Both the position numbers and the translations under genes were made by a program. DNA of 64,000 nucleotides, from positions 13,680,854 through 13,744,853 of the forward strand of contig NC_045147.1 of the NCBI RefSeq assembly GCF_008831285.2, in the 5' to 3' direction. The notes below the pieces were generated by a model, which ran no database searches, had not been told where the DNA came from, and worked only from the letters and a program-made list of their open reading frames with translations. The stretch is from Nymphaea colorata. Its lineage: Eukaryota; Streptophyta; Magnoliopsida; Nymphaeales; Nymphaeaceae. Of the stretch, positions 1 to 12,437 are shown in pieces (positions within the stretch are counted from its first letter, which is position 1; every line of letters starts with the position of its first letter).

Positions 1-154
1 TTTGAATCCAAATCCTGATTGAATATTATGTATATTTGAATCCGATTTAATTATGAATTTGATCCGACATTAAGTTTTTATTTTTTTCATATCCAACTTC
101 TTAGGAACAGTTCAGTCAAATATACCATTCAACTTGGATATATTGACATCCCTA
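1..154. mobile_element. Right end of a hAT-like MITE cut by the window edge
   Basis: The stretch ends with the terminus ATTGACATCCCTA and carries the 'aaatccgattt/gaatttgatccga' composition of the elements at 50806-51206 and 54794-55219, which end in TTGACATTCCTA and TTGACATCCCAA. The left terminus lies outside the window, so no target duplication can be checked. It is assigned by family resemblance only. Confidence 0.5.
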
Positions 155-1117
155 ATTGAATCCTTTCAATTGTTACTTTTATTCTAAGGATGGTTTTGAA
201 ATTCCTAGATAAGTTGATTCGCACATAAACTTCCAGTACTTGTATGACTGGATTTATTTATATGAAAAAAAGTACGGAGTTAGAATAAATTTTACAATTT
301 CTTTGTTTATAAATGTTCATGTGCAGTTAAACCTTGAATGATGAGAAAGAGTGAGGGTGTGATCATGGAGCCAACATTATTCTCTGTCATCGTCAGGGCG
401 AATGATTTGTCACCGATATCGCATCACATGCATTTATTTCATTCCTTCGGCAAAAACTATCGCCTTTTTGCATCCGTCGAAATAATAAAATCGAAGCATT
501 TGTCTCCAAGCTCGGAATGCCATTATTCGCCCATGGCCGATCTTCATCAGCTTTTTTATAACATGAGTTCCCAATTATTCCTGATCTGTTCAGAACAATA
601 TGGATCCCTTCCTCTGCAGATTCAGCAGATACCCAAAAAAAAAAAAAACATTATATAAAAAGCCTTTTGCACCGAAAGCGGTGATACGTTTGTTTCTTTC
701 TTCTTTGATATTAGTATATAAAGATATACCAACTGACATATACGAACAGCGGTTTCAGATTCTTCTTTTTTAAAAGGAAATGAGAAATGAGCTTCAACTG
801 TTCAGAGTCCATTGCATAATTGAGTTTCTAACGGCCCTGGATCGTTTTTAAATACACTATCATTGTCTTTCGCATTTGATTTGATGATCAACAGAATAAA
901 ATTCAGAAAGGCTTCTGCTTTATCAAAATCTTCGAAAATGGGATCTAACCTCGGGATGATACTAACAGAAGATCATAGCTACTACTGATTTCTTTCCACC
1001 ATCAGAACTGCATATGATCTTCATATTGGAGGTGATTAGAACTGCATATGAACTGTGCAAACTGCATTGAATAGTTCAAGAAGGGTACAACCTCCTGACT
1101 CTAGGCATATACGCGTC

Positions 1118-1272
1118 AGTGGCGGATGTGGCCCATTTTTGCATAATTTGCTTTATTTATATGTAAAAACTTCATTATGTTTCAGTTAAATTTTACAAAT
1201 GAGTGCCCCTTAACATATGAACTTTAAACTTAGAATGCCCCCTTGCCAAAAATTTCTGAATCCACCACTGAT
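1118..1272. mobile_element. Short MITE-like element with CAGTGG termini
   Basis: The left end reads CAGTGGCGGAT and the right end is the complement of CAGTGGTGGATT, giving imperfect inverted termini about 155 bp apart around an AT-rich core. Flanking octamers (atacgcgt, atgcttgt) agree at 5 of 8 positions, so a decayed hAT-type 8 bp target duplication is possible but weak. A related short element lies at about 32301-32462. Confidence 0.45.
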
Positions 1273-1691
1273 GCTTGTAAGCATATGCTTAACAACAGAA
1301 TTACTATTTGGAGAACAAATATCACAGCTTCAGTTAGGCTAAGAAATTGTCTTGTTGCACTTTGTGGAGGTTTTGAACAGGTTTAAATGTCATTTGCCAA
1401 ACATATATGGATTTTACAACCGAAGTCTGGATTTTACAAACTTAATCATATCTCTGAGGTTACTGTGATTACTTTAGAAAAAATGTCATTTGCCAAACAT
1501 ATATGGCTGTAATGCTTTAGTACTATCTATGTAGCAGTCACATTTTACACGACTGTTTTTCCTTTCGGTACACTCCATGACTGTTTTACTGGTTGGACCT
1601 AGCTTGCAATGTTATATTACTTTCTTTCTCCCTTTCTGACCTTAAAGTTGGTGGAACGTAAGATCGAGAAGCGACACTAGAAGTAACTTCT

Positions 1692-1693
<2 letters not shown>

Positions 1694-1739
<46 letters not shown>

Positions 1740-1761
1740 TAGATAGATATATATATATATA
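1694..1761. repeat. (AT)n microsatellite with GATA interruption
   Basis: About 68 bp of almost pure AT dinucleotides, interrupted by a short gatagatagat run. The tyrosine/isoleucine-rich open frame across it on the minus strand is an artefact of the repeat. Confidence 0.9.
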
Positions 1762-1926
1762 TTGTGTGGAAAGACGTAGGTATGAAAGCCTCTATATATT
1801 AGATTTGTAGGGTAAGTTCTAAATATAGATGGGATGAGATGGTATAGAATAAATTGCAAATATGAAAGATTATTTTTCTAAAGAGATCAAAGTACCGCTT
1901 TGATGAGAAAAGTTGGGGAAGGGTAA

Positions 1927-2165
1927 GGGTGGGTATCGGGTCGGGCCGAGCTGGCCAGCCCAGCCCAGCCCGGCCCGGCCCGGGTCAAATTCCGGGCCCA
2001 GCCCGGCCCGGCCCATTTTAATTAAAAAATAATTTTAAATTATAAAATAATATTTTTAAATATAAAAAATATTTATTAAGAATAAAAATATATTATTAAA
2101 CCAAAAAAATTAAAAAATATATATATATTTTTTTTAATTACCGGACCTAACGGGCTGGGCCGGTA
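1927..2165. mobile_element. GC-rich repeat patch, probable hAT-like relic
   Basis: The segment opens with aagggtgggtatcgggtcgg, continues as overlapping gcccagcccggcccgg units, passes through an AT-rich core and closes with cgggctgggccggtaatt. The same GC-rich 'ggctgggc/gcccagcc' border is seen in the better preserved element at 59311-60146. No convincing target duplication is visible here, so only family resemblance supports the call. Confidence 0.4.
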
Positions 2166-2220
2166 ATTATAGGTATTTTGAAGCCGTATTGGCTTGTATA
2201 TTTAAAATTTAATCTTTTTA

Positions 2221-2383
2221 TAATCAATGACCTACATTATTCCATCATTTATATCATATGAGGGTATATATATATATATATATACGCATACACATTAGAG
2301 TTATAATCAATGACCTACATTATTCCATCATTTATATCATATGAGGGTATATATATATATATATACACGCATACACATTAGAG
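2221..2383. repeat. Two-copy 83 bp tandem duplication
   Basis: Two head-to-tail copies (2221-2303 and 2304-2383) begin taatcaatgacctacatta and end cgcatacacattagag. Each contains a short (AT)n run whose length differs slightly. The near identity points to a recent duplication, perhaps by slippage or unequal exchange through the AT tract. Confidence 0.85.
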
Positions 2384-2738
2384 GCAAAAAATTCTCCTGC
2401 CATCAAGTTGCTCCAGCCTCACACATGCAGCCCTTGCATTTAGCTATGTTTGTGAGAAGCCAAATGATATGGATGGCTGGCAGTGCTTTTATGTATATGA
2501 CCCTAGCTATTTAGAACCACTCAACCATCTAATCATGGTCGTCTATCTAAAGCAATTAGATGGTTGATAGAAAAATAAAGAACAAATGATGTAAAGTAAT
2601 GCTAGATGACAAAAAAATACACATCATTTTTTCTCTTAATTGTCCATTATATTAAATCATATGACCTTAATGAGATGACTGAGTGACTTTGATTAGAGTC
2701 ACCATTCAAGTTTCCTCTCTCTCTCTCTCTCTCCATAT

Positions 2739-2762
2739 ATATATATATATATATATATATAT
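2739..2762. repeat. (CT)n then (AT)n compound microsatellite
   Basis: A ctctctct run at about 2716-2732 is followed by a catatat run to 2762. Simple-sequence repeat with no other feature. Confidence 0.8.
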
Positions 2763-3659
2763 GGAGTGAGAGGATTTTAAAACACTAAGGTATTCAAAAA
2801 TATGCATTTGTTGGTATATGGCCATTTTTGAAACATTGATGGAGCTAGAAAGTGCAACCTTCAAGTTTTCATTTTGGATCCTGCCATCATGGGAGTGGTT
2901 AGTGCTTCATGGCTTTGGGGGAAAAACCAACTTTCCGTCGCAAATGGCGGTAGCCATCGTTACTCATTTTTTTACCAAGCAAAAGGTTAAAGCAAAAGTC
3001 CTCAACCATAACATTGCAGTAAATTAAGGCAGGCAAAGCCTTAATGTTTCTGAAGATAAAAATTTAATTATAATATCACCCATCTCGAGAAACTTTATGT
3101 CATAGAGTGCAAGTCTGCTTTGTAATGTGTACTTTTAATCCATTTCAAAAGTAACGCACTGGTCATTCTTACTATAAGGCTTCTTGATTTCAGCAACTTG
3201 TAATGGTCTTACTTTATTTGTCATTTAAGCATTTGCTACTAAAGATTATCCTTTTCTCGAACTGAAAACATCTCTACCATTCTCAATAATTCAATTTAAT
3301 CCCAAAGGTTTGCCTCTTTTGCATAAAGATGGAACCTTAGACTATGTTTCTTTTAACTTTAGGAACATGAATTGTATTTCAGAAAACTTATATCACACCC
3401 TTATCATTTAAGATGGTTACCTACCAAGGTTGAATATTACACGCATCGATGGGCGTCACAGCTAAGAAGCCCGAAAAGGATGTTCCATCAATAAATTGTG
3501 CAACATGTGTTTCTTGTATGTGTGAGTAAGCATTAAGGGCATAAATATGACAAATTCAGAACAAATGCAGAAAATTTGATTTAGATTAGGCAGTGTAGCA
3601 ATTCAATGAGAGATTAGGAATATTTCAGGATCTGAGTGAAAAACAAGACACTCATCGAC

Positions 3660-3745
3660 TAGAGTGCAACGCATCCACCAGTTAGAACAGACTTATATTA
3701 GTCTGCTAGCTCGACCAATTATGCTACGTCCCTCAAGCTAAATTA
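3660..3745 (-). repeat. tRNA-like (SINE-type) relic
   Basis: Read on the minus strand, this stretch has an A-box-like TAGCATAATTGG near its start. It resembles the tRNA-like heads inside the duplicated block at 45042-47015. The B box is not well preserved. This is a weak assignment by comparison within the window. Confidence 0.3.
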
Positions 3746-4180
3746 AACCATGCGAAAAAAAAATGATTGAAAATGTATGTATCGATTTCATTTACTGCCC
3801 TTTCATCGACAGAGTAACCTACTTTGCGCCAAAAGAGGTATAATAGATGGTGGCACGGGTTTTTTTGGAGTTCAAACTCTTGCGGTGTCCTCTTATATTT
3901 TCACATTCCAAAAATGAGAAACTGGGGCTTGCAACGAAAGCAAGTTCAGGATAAGGATGTGAAGCAAATTGTCAAGGAAAAATTGGCTTTTTTCGACGCT
4001 CGAAGGGCCCTTAATTTGGCATGATATGTCCATACTTTTCATTTTTGTGGATCATGACTCCGCAAACGCCCACGTATATTACACGTTCCCCTGTTTTATC
4101 TTTTCATTTTTCAAAATCTCTTTCCACCAACCAATCCCATTTCAACATATCACCTACCTTGTATATATGTCCACCTCATA

Positions 4181-4182
<2 letters not shown>

Positions 4183-4258
<76 letters not shown>
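4183..4258. repeat. (AT)n microsatellite
   Basis: About 75 bp of almost uninterrupted AT dinucleotides. Polytyrosine/isoleucine reading frames on both strands here are artefacts. A shorter (AT)n lies at 4525-4550. Confidence 0.9.
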
Positions 4259-4259
<1 letters not shown>

Positions 4260-4523
4260 GTTGTTGTGGCTATTTCTTTTGTAATAAACGATTGAGAAAA
4301 AAAAGATAAATGAATATTTTTATTGTTTAATATTAATCTACACATTTTTTGTTTGTTTTTCTCTCAACGGTCTATTGAATGAGTAATTTGAGTAGCATAA
4401 TTACCATTCACTTCATTTTTATCTCTTAGTGTTTAATCACAACCACTGATGCAATGTATTCAACGGTGATGATTGGATGGAACCTAAGATGGTTTTTAAC
4501 TTCTATATAAATAAATAAATAAG

Positions 4524-4554
<31 letters not shown>

Positions 4555-4747
4555 CTCTGTTCTCTACTGTGTGGCCCTCCCCTTGAAGCGAAGAGGTGTA
4601 AAAAAGCAGGTAGCTGTCATACTTAGAATTAAGTAGAAGGTTCTTTAGGTGGTCTCATAGTGGTGTTCCATGTGCCTTGAATTATTAACGTACTATCTCC
4701 AATAAGTATAACTGCGTTCCAATATTCAGTACCTGCCACTCCCAACT

Positions 4748-4755
4748 CTATATAG
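4748..4755 (+). promoter_or_regulatory. TATA box of the HIPP gene
   Basis: The motif CTATATAG lies about 100 bp upstream of the ATG at 4848, followed by pyrimidine-rich sequence typical of plant 5' leaders. Transcription would start near 4780. This is an inference from position and sequence only. Confidence 0.6.
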
Positions 4756-4847
4756 CGGCCTTCTATCTCCTAAATCCTTCCCCTTTTTCCCACTCCTTAA
4801 GCAAGAGCAAGAAGGAAGGCTTGCCCTGCGATTTACCGCCATTCCTG

Positions 4848-5754
4848 ATGGGAGAAGCACAGCAGGTGTGGCTTCTTCTCCTTGATTCGTTTTGCATTTA
4901 TTTTGTGCTCGATGTTATGGGCATGGATTTTTTTTTCTGTTATAGTGTTAGCATTTCTTGTTTTGAGTGGCTTCACAGTTTTTTTCCTTCTTTTGCAGGA
5001 GGAGAAGAAGGCTGAGGCACCACAGCCGGAAGCGCCACAGCCGGAGGCTAAAGCTGAAGAGAAGAAAGAAGAGAAAGCTGAAGAAAAGAAGGAAGAAGAG
5101 CAGAAATCGGAAGAAAAGAAGGAAGATGAGAAGAAAGAAGAGGAAAAGCCTCCTGCTCCCGTGGTCCTGTTCGTCGACATGCATTGCATTGGCTGTGCCA
5201 AAAAGGTGGAGAGGACCCTCCTCAAAGTCAGAGGTTTCTCTCCCTCTTTCTCTTTCTCTCTCTGTTTTTTTTTTTTTTAATCTGTCTTCCTGCATTATTA
5301 ACCTTTAAGTTGTTTTCTACATTTAGGCGTGGAAGATGTTAAGATAGACATGGTAGCAAACCAGGTCACAGTGAAGGGCATGGTAGATCCTCAAGCACTC
5401 TGCACCAGAATACAGAGGAAGACCAAAAGAAGAGCCAGTGTCATATCTCCGATAATACCGACAAAGGAAGGGGAGGACGCCAAATCTGAGGTGGTAAATG
5501 CACAGGTTAGTATATAAAACAAAACTCTTCAATACTGATTCACGTGAGAATCTTACTAATTCCGATCATAATGTAGCAAATGTTTCTTGTAAATTTAACC
5601 ATTATTGGCCGTATTGTTTTTCTTTATGGCAGGCCAGCGGGATGAGCACCGTGGTGCTCAACGTAAACATGCACTGCGAGGCTTGTGCTCTTCAACTTCA
5701 GAAAAAGATCCTGCAAATGAGGGGTATATATCTGTGCCATGCACTTCTTCTTGG

Positions 5755-5786
<32 letters not shown>

Positions 5787-6830
5787 TATGGGCAAGAAAT
5801 TAATCCTCCTCTCGATTGACACCTCTGCTCCGATCTTATCAGCATTTCCACTTTTACCGGAATGCGATCCTGCTGTAATCTTTTTAAGATGTTTTCACTA
5901 TTTCTTCCTTTCCAGTCCACCACACACATAAACTTTCTGTTGAAGAAAAAGACTTCGACATCTGGCTTAATTAAAAGCGGTTAATAGCGTGATGAACTTC
6001 CTAACTTTCTCAAACCCGCATCTTGTGATACTTACTAGTCACGGATGTCCCTGTTAAGTGAAACCAAAGCATAGGAAGTAGTTTGGTTGATGAGGCAACA
6101 TTTTGTCTTTTCTCTCCAAAATAAACTGTACCCATTTCACCAAAAGATTGGTTCAAATCTTATTCACGACTTTAACTTGCAACCCATTTCCAAAAGCTAC
6201 TGTCCACCACCATCACCACTTTCTACTTTCACCAAAACTGTACACCTTTTATGACAACTTTCTTTAAACGAATTTGTCCAAGCAAACAAGTGGGCATCAC
6301 TAACAGCCATGCAATTTGATTCACTAAGCGACAATATTAATTGAAATCACTTACACAATCATCTCTAACTCAAATTATCTTATTAATTAAAATCAGGAGT
6401 GCAAGCTGCAGAGACAGATCTCGCCAGCAGCAAGGTAACCGTGACAGGAACTATGGACGCCAACAAGCTTGTTGAGTACGTGTATAGACGCACAAGAAAG
6501 CAGGCCAACATCGTGCCACCGCCTAAAACAGAGGAAGAAAAGAAGGAAGAGCCGGCAGCGGAGGCACCAAAGGCCGAAGAAAAGAAGGAAGAGAAGGCAG
6601 AAGCAGCAGAAGAGAAGAAGGAGGAAGAGAAGAAAGAGGAAGAGAAGAAGGAAGAGGAAGGGAAGAAGGAAGAAGAAGGCAAGGGCGAGGAGGAAGGCAA
6701 GCTGCAGGTTTTACAAGAGGAGGACGCCATGAAGAAGATGGTTTTCTATCCGCCCATCTACGTGATCGAACGGGTGTACGCTCCCCAGATCTTCAGCGAC
6801 GAGAATCCCAATGCATGCTGCATCTCGTAG
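4848..6830 (+). CDS. HIPP: Heavy-metal-associated isoprenylated plant protein (HIPP), two HMA domains
   Basis: Exons by GT..AG borders and frame: 4848-4865, 4999-5233, 5327-5505, 5633-5723, 6397-6830, giving 318 aa. The protein opens with a Lys/Glu/Pro-rich segment (about residues 7-56). HMA domain 1 (about 60-125) carries MHCIGC at 67-72, and HMA domain 2 (about 149-212) carries MHCEACA from 157; both fit the metal-binding MxCxxC motif. A second long Lys/Glu tract follows (about 218-285), and the protein ends in the CaaX box CCIS (Cys315), a signal for farnesylation. HIPPs bind transition metals through the cysteine pair and attach to membranes or partners through the lipid; roles include metal detoxification and stress responses. 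Each HMA domain is split by an intron at the same place and phase, just after its first helix (...KVRG and ...QMRG), which suggests internal duplication. The start at 4848 gives the tiny first exon MGEAQQ; the preceding TATA box supports it. The exact family member is not determined. Confidence 0.93.
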
Positions 6831-8525
6831 AGAATTTTCATCGTAAACAAGAGAAGAAAAAAAAAAGAATGCAAGAGAATTTTATGTGGCATGGACCATG
6901 CTGGCATGCTTGTACGCATGCACTGTCAGCGTATCATATCCCACCATCACATCATATCACATTCCATGTTATTATATTATTGTCAAATAACCAAAAAAAT
7001 ACAAAAAAAAAAGAAAAAGAAAAATGAATGTGATGCGAATGATGGTGAATATTGTAAGTAAGAGTTACATGAGTATTTACTGTACCCGCCTTGTCCCTTG
7101 TTTATCTGTAAAGGAAAGATTTTTGAGAATCTCCAGAGAGATCAGAGTGGGGGCTTCACGTGGTGGGGACCGCTCCGCTGCAATCCCAGTCAGCAAATGA
7201 CAAGAATGCGTGGTGTGGGCCCGTTCTGACGTGTCACGTCTCCATTCCCTTGTCGCTTAGGCGAAAGTTTTAACCGCAAGGTGGGCCCGGCTTTGGCACC
7301 GACGCTTACCGACTGTTCTAGCTGATTCAACGGTGACGATTTACACGTGGGACTGAGATGGACGTTCGGCACTTTTTCTGAAAGGTGTAATAAAGCAATC
7401 TCCCCCTTTGTTCTCTTCTCTTCCGGCCATATTTTAAAAGGACAAAAGAAAGCGAAGAAAAAGACGGTGTCTTTTATTGGTTGCCAACCCTCAAAGTTTT
7501 AGGGCAGAGGGAAGGACCGTAGGGTATCTTTGTTCTCCAAGCAAAGTAGACGAAGGGAATGTAGACTCTAAGGAGTTGCCTTCGTTGGTATCAGCTTTTT
7601 GTTTCACATGGCTCATGAAAGCCACAAATTTTTGTAGTGGAATACACTCAACTTTGGAGGGTAGAATGAAGCTACGACTAGTGGAAAAAAAGTTGAAGTT
7701 CATGAAGTTTGCCCATGGATTTTATATTGAGCCCTCCATACTTTTATTTAAAAAGGGACTCTCCCATACCTAGGTCTCACATGAAATTCAGTGCACGTTT
7801 TGGTTAGATATTCTAGGCCGAATGCTACGCAGGAAGGAACGATCCTAAACAGTTAAATACCTACTGAGACAGTCGCGTCTGGATCGAATTTGGTATAGCT
7901 AAAAATGACAAAACCAGATTTTAACTTGTTTGGTCTCTAAAGTTGAATAATTAAGATCAACTGCTTTTGTTTCAGGGCAGTTGCAAAGTTAGAAATTTTT
8001 TGCTGTTTCGAGGTGCGGGTAGGGAGAAGGGTGAAGGATGGGGTTGGAGATACAGCGGAGAGGCCAAAGCCCCTCCTAATTTTTCGTCGTTGTTTTTGGG
8101 CTTTCAGACTACTTTGGGACCTGAGTGAGCGGGACACCCATCAATTAAGTATCGTGTACCTAACTTTTACAATTTAGAAGAATAGTACATACAACATTTG
8201 AACTAACGACCTACCTTTAACCGTCCTACCAGACGACCAGCCACACTATGCACCTCGGATGCAACAATTTGGTAGAAAGGACTTGAGGTTTCACATGTGT
8301 AGTGCATGTCTTGTATGGCTGGACTGAAGCTGAGGTCCGCCTTTGCTGCTGGTGATGGATTTCACCCATTGAAATCATGTTGGTCACTAGGGAGGTGTTG
8401 GGAGAATCTTTATTGACAAAGAAAAGGAAAATGATTCAGGACACCACATGTAGACCACACAATTTCCCTTTTTATCTCTCAAGATACCTAACAAGTTGTT
8501 TACAATGTACTCATAGCCAAGTGAG
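6831..8525. other. Intergenic stretch downstream of HIPP
   Basis: It contains the presumed HIPP 3' untranslated region followed by AT-rich DNA. The 7100-7450 part is richer in GC and reads like a gene-proximal region, but no exon of a known family could be placed. A tRNA-like relic is visible on the minus strand at about 8180-8240 (A-box-like TAGTGTGGCTGG, B-box-like AGTTCAAATG). Confidence 0.5.
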
Positions 8526-8693
8526 TAGGGCTGTTCAACAAGTCGGAGCCAACTCGAGCTCGACTCGAACTCACTCGATAAACTTGACGCGAACTCTGAG
8601 TCGAGCTCGAGTTGAGTTCGAATTCCTTTCAAGACAAATGAGCCGAGTTCGAGCTGGCTCAACTCGGCTTGAACTCGCTCATTAACAACCCTA
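8526..8693. mobile_element. 168 bp hAT-type MITE with 8 bp target duplication
   Basis: The left terminus TAGGGCTGTTCAA and right terminus, complement of TAGGGTTGTTAAT, are imperfect inverted repeats. Flanking octamers CAAGTGAG (8518-8525) and CAAATGAG (8694-8701) match at 7 of 8 positions, as expected for an 8 bp hAT target duplication. The body is made of gagctcga/tcgagctc units that can fold on themselves. It is too short to encode a transposase, so it must have been moved in trans. The same family borders the RPS15 fragment at 18.2-19.1 kb. Confidence 0.75.
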
Positions 8694-8701
8694 CAAATGA
8701 G

Positions 8702-11700
8702 TAGCACTATCCATAAACGAGTTCCTCTCTCCCAAGGCATGCCCATGTAGTAGCTATTAGGCACCATATATTTGGGATTCCTTAACAAGGACTCTATCTC
8801 TCTCTCTCATATTCACACACACACATATATATACACACACTAATGTGCTTGATCTCATCAAAACATTGAAATTAGGCGTACTTAAGGGAGAAGGGGGAGT
8901 AGTATGGGAATGGGCAACTTTTTGGAAAGTTCTCTTATTGCATCCTCTAGTCTCTATTTTACCTTTTTCATATGTTTCATATAGAATATAAATTTGAATG
9001 CATACATGCTCATCATATGTTTGCTATTAAATGTAGGTATAAGCAAAACAGACAAAATATGTCATTAATTGTCGGTGCTGAAGATTAGATTGAGTAACCA
9101 GATCTCCTCCACGCGTTCTGCACAGCCAAAATAAAGGGCTTCCTTTTATCCCTAAATGGATCTTAAAGAAACATTGTCTTCTTGAACGATGGAGTAAGAA
9201 TGTAAAGAAACATCTCAGATTTCCACACAAGCGCTTGTCGTCGTTTCATGGTGCACGACGCTTCATATATTTGGAGTGTGACAAAGGCATGTGACCTTGC
9301 TTGTATTGCAGGGCGAAGGTGTTGGCTGTCGGTTGGACAGTCATGGTTCGATTTTTGTGATCGATTCAGTGCCCAAGCCAAAGCTCAGTTCATCAGTTTA
9401 AACTCCAGAAAGCACAATAATATAATTTTGCCATTGCTTTTAGATATATACATCAAAGCCTGATTATTCTTTTGGACTAAGCGTTCAAAAGTTTTCATTC
9501 TTCTCTCTCTCTCTCTCTCTACAAACTATTGTAATGAATTTGTCTATGAAAACGGACAATCCTGATGATTTTCTTAAGAGAAAAAACATGCATTTACGCC
9601 AAAATCACATGATGTAGTCTTGTCTCTATTGCTGAAATATGTATTTGAAAAATATACCAAATATAAATGTCGATCGACTTGACATGATTTCCATTCTGCT
9701 TTAAATTGAAAAATATACGCAGATCATGCATGAACAGTGTGACAAAAGAATACTGGATTTTAGTTTGTGAGAAATTTAAAATTTATAGAGCAAGAGAAAG
9801 AGATGGAGAGAGAGAGAGAGAGAGAGGGCCTGCATGGCCTGTCTTTTAGTTGGTGTCTCGATTGTCATAAGGAGCATTTCATCCACTGGCCGTCCTGCAT
9901 GATGAGCCATCCGTCCATCCGTCGCCTTTCTCGCTCTCTCTTTTTCTCAGAGGAGGCATGAGTGGAGTTGCGCCTTATGGGCATGTCGCTCTTTCTCCAT
10001 GCAGCCCGTCAATCCCCTCTCCTCCACTCATCTGCTCGATTCTCCATATCGTACGGCCCCCTTTCTATGTACTCTGCACAAATGTTTCTGAACAGTAAAT
10101 ATATATTATGTTTGTCCTTTTTATTTCTTCGTCCGACTTTCAAAGTTTTATGTTTTCCAGACTTTATCTCAAGAATAAATTAAAAAACTATGAATTTAAA
10201 ATGTCTCGTGTGACATTTATGTTTCTAGACTACATGACGTATTTTGTGCATAGACTCAAGATCGTTTGTGTAAATTTTTATATGTTTACTGATTGCGCAG
10301 TAATGTTTGCAACCAAAATTTTTAAATTTTTTCGTTCGTCGTATATGTTATTCACAAAATTCTTTGATTAAAGTAAAATTCAAGAATTGATGTTTTTCTC
10401 TTCCTTTTGGCGTTGTTCTTTTCTTAACAATTATTTGATGTAGCCGGAATGAAACACATAGATAAAGAATTTCTAAAAGTAAACTGCCTTGGTTTATTGT
10501 TCGGAAGAAAACGGCGATCTTTTGGAGTGTCAAGTATGAACCAGGGGAGTGGTGGGACCTTGCTCCTCTGAGCTTATGGAGAAGAGATTGGGTTTAGCGA
10601 CACTTGGACCATCGTCAGCTTTGGCATGTGCTTAAGCAGACCTGGTTTGCCCTTGTGGGCTCCAAAGGTGCGGCCGAGCCGAGCTCACCGTAGCTGCTGT
10701 TTTTTGGACGGTTCGTATATGCCGACAACCGCATCAGATATCAGAGCTGTTCGATTCAGTTTCCAGCAGAAAAGAATAACAAAATAGTTGCTTAACATAT
10801 TCCAAATGGAGAAAAGCAAATTTTGTTTCGAATTCTTTGAGCGTCAATTCTTTGTGTAGATCAAAAGGACTCTTTGAGCGTCAATTCTATTCTTTGTGTA
10901 GATAAAAAGGACGGTCATTGATGCTTAAGTTAAAAGTATAAGTTGAAGCATGGTAGAGGCAATACCTTGAGATACCAAAAGTAGGTCTTGTATCGTAAAG
11001 AGATGAAAAAGTAGGGTGGAGATTTCCACTTTGAACGAGGCAATGTGTCTTCCTAATTAACCAATAAAATAAGAAAAGCCAAAAAAATGATTATTTATCC
11101 GATATAAGAATTGATGAATCACGTAAAGCAGAATTTTCGCTTAATTTCAATCAAAGGAATTGGTGTTGATTTTTTTTTTAAAAAAAAAAAATTTCGATTA
11201 GTTCATACTTAATGCAGCTACAAGGTAGCCTCACAAAAATGGTAGTCAGTAGCCCTTCTCAATTCATCATATTTGTGTTTGAAATGGGATGCTCTTTGGC
11301 AGGGAAAACATGAGTTACTGAAGCCATTGCAGCTTGAGCGCCTTGTCACTCAAACGACGTTCTCCCTCTGTCGTCGTTCGAGTGCCATAGAAAAGACTTT
11401 TAGTCATGAGGCGCCACTTTTTCTCCTTTCAATCAAGGTCTCTCAGTTACTCCAGGACGTCACACCTAATTTATTAGATAACATTAGGATATTATCATTT
11501 TACTGGAATTTTTGTTTCATCTTTCATGTTACCATGTTTGACTCCCGGTAACTTTTGTTTCAGGTATTTTAGTTCCATGTTGAACTTTGCGTGGAACTAA
11601 AATATCACATGCAATCCAACCACAAATCCTGGACTCCTGGTCTTATATAAATTTACCTGTCTAAAGCACCAATATACCTCCCGAAGCACTCGCTGCCATC

Positions 11701-12437
11701 TATGCAGAAAAAATTAAACCCCAAATCCAGTCGTGGGTTCTTCTAGTCATTTGTATTGCTAAAGAAAAATTGATAAAATCTAGAGACTTGAAAGAACTGC
11801 AACCAAAATTTTAGTCCAACATTGTATTTTAAATTGTGCTGAGATTTAAAACCTGAAGGTGCCTATGCAAAAATAAGGCTATTAACTTGTAAGACCATTG
11901 GAGAAGCATGCAAGGATCTGCAACCAAATTTAAGAGGCCGTTTGGCTAATGGCATAGTTACATATCTTCTATTCTATGAACCTTCTTGTTCATGGAACCG
12001 TATGTTTGAAAGCTAAACAACCCCCAAAATCAATTAACAGCCTGCAACTTCTAAGAGGACGACAAGTTTACAACTTAATACACAGCGGTCTTCCTCCACA
12101 CCTTTCTGAATCTGAGGACAAATCCAATAAAATCCGTTGATGCAAGTCTTGTAAACATGCTGAATGAACCAAGATTAGTATCTTCAAGCTTGTCATGTTT
12201 TTTCATATAGAACTGAGCCAAAATTATCTCCAGCCCTTCCACTGGTAGAACTAAGGATCTCTAGTAAACGGCGGAATTCGGTATACTACCCAACACGCCG
12301 GATTGTGTATGTAATTGGTGAAGCAGATTTAGAGGACATATACATTGCATAGTTTACAATGTTAGGGTGCACAGTAACCACCCAAGAAAAACTTGCTATA
12401 TCTCTATCATTATGAGTTAAAAAACCAAACAAGGTAA
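8702..12437. other. Intergenic stretch between MITE and the ILR1-like gene
   Basis: No supported gene. Visible items are short (CT)n and (GA)n runs near 8795, 9500 and 9800, a direct repeat of about 39 bp spacing at 10846-10912 (tctttgagcgtcaattct twice), and a possible small MITE at about 11932-12027 with termini GGCCGTTTGGCTAA and the complement of TTGGGGGTTGTTTAGC. The last few hundred bases are probably the 3' untranslated region of the minus-strand hydrolase gene. Confidence 0.5.

Larger units (their letters stand above)
155..4740. other. Intergenic stretch before the HIPP gene
   Basis: No gene is supported here. It holds a 96 bp-spaced duplication (about 1387 and 1483, both beginning atgtcatttgccaaacatat), a MITE-like element (1118-1272), AT microsatellites, a GC-rich repeat patch (1927-2165), an 83 bp tandem duplication (2221-2383) and a tRNA-like relic near 3690-3740. 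Open frames of 60-106 codons occur but have no recognisable domain, and several consist only of translated (AT)n. Confidence 0.6.

Noticed and set aside
1677-1859. Tyr/Ile-rich frames across (AT)n (also 4021-4345 and 47422-47610)
   Set aside because: Translations of microsatellites.
4833-5308. Ser/Phe-rich minus-strand frames and Arg-rich plus frame over the HIPP Lys/Glu tract
   Set aside because: They are off-frame readings of the gaagagaag repeats. The same is true at 6383-6732.
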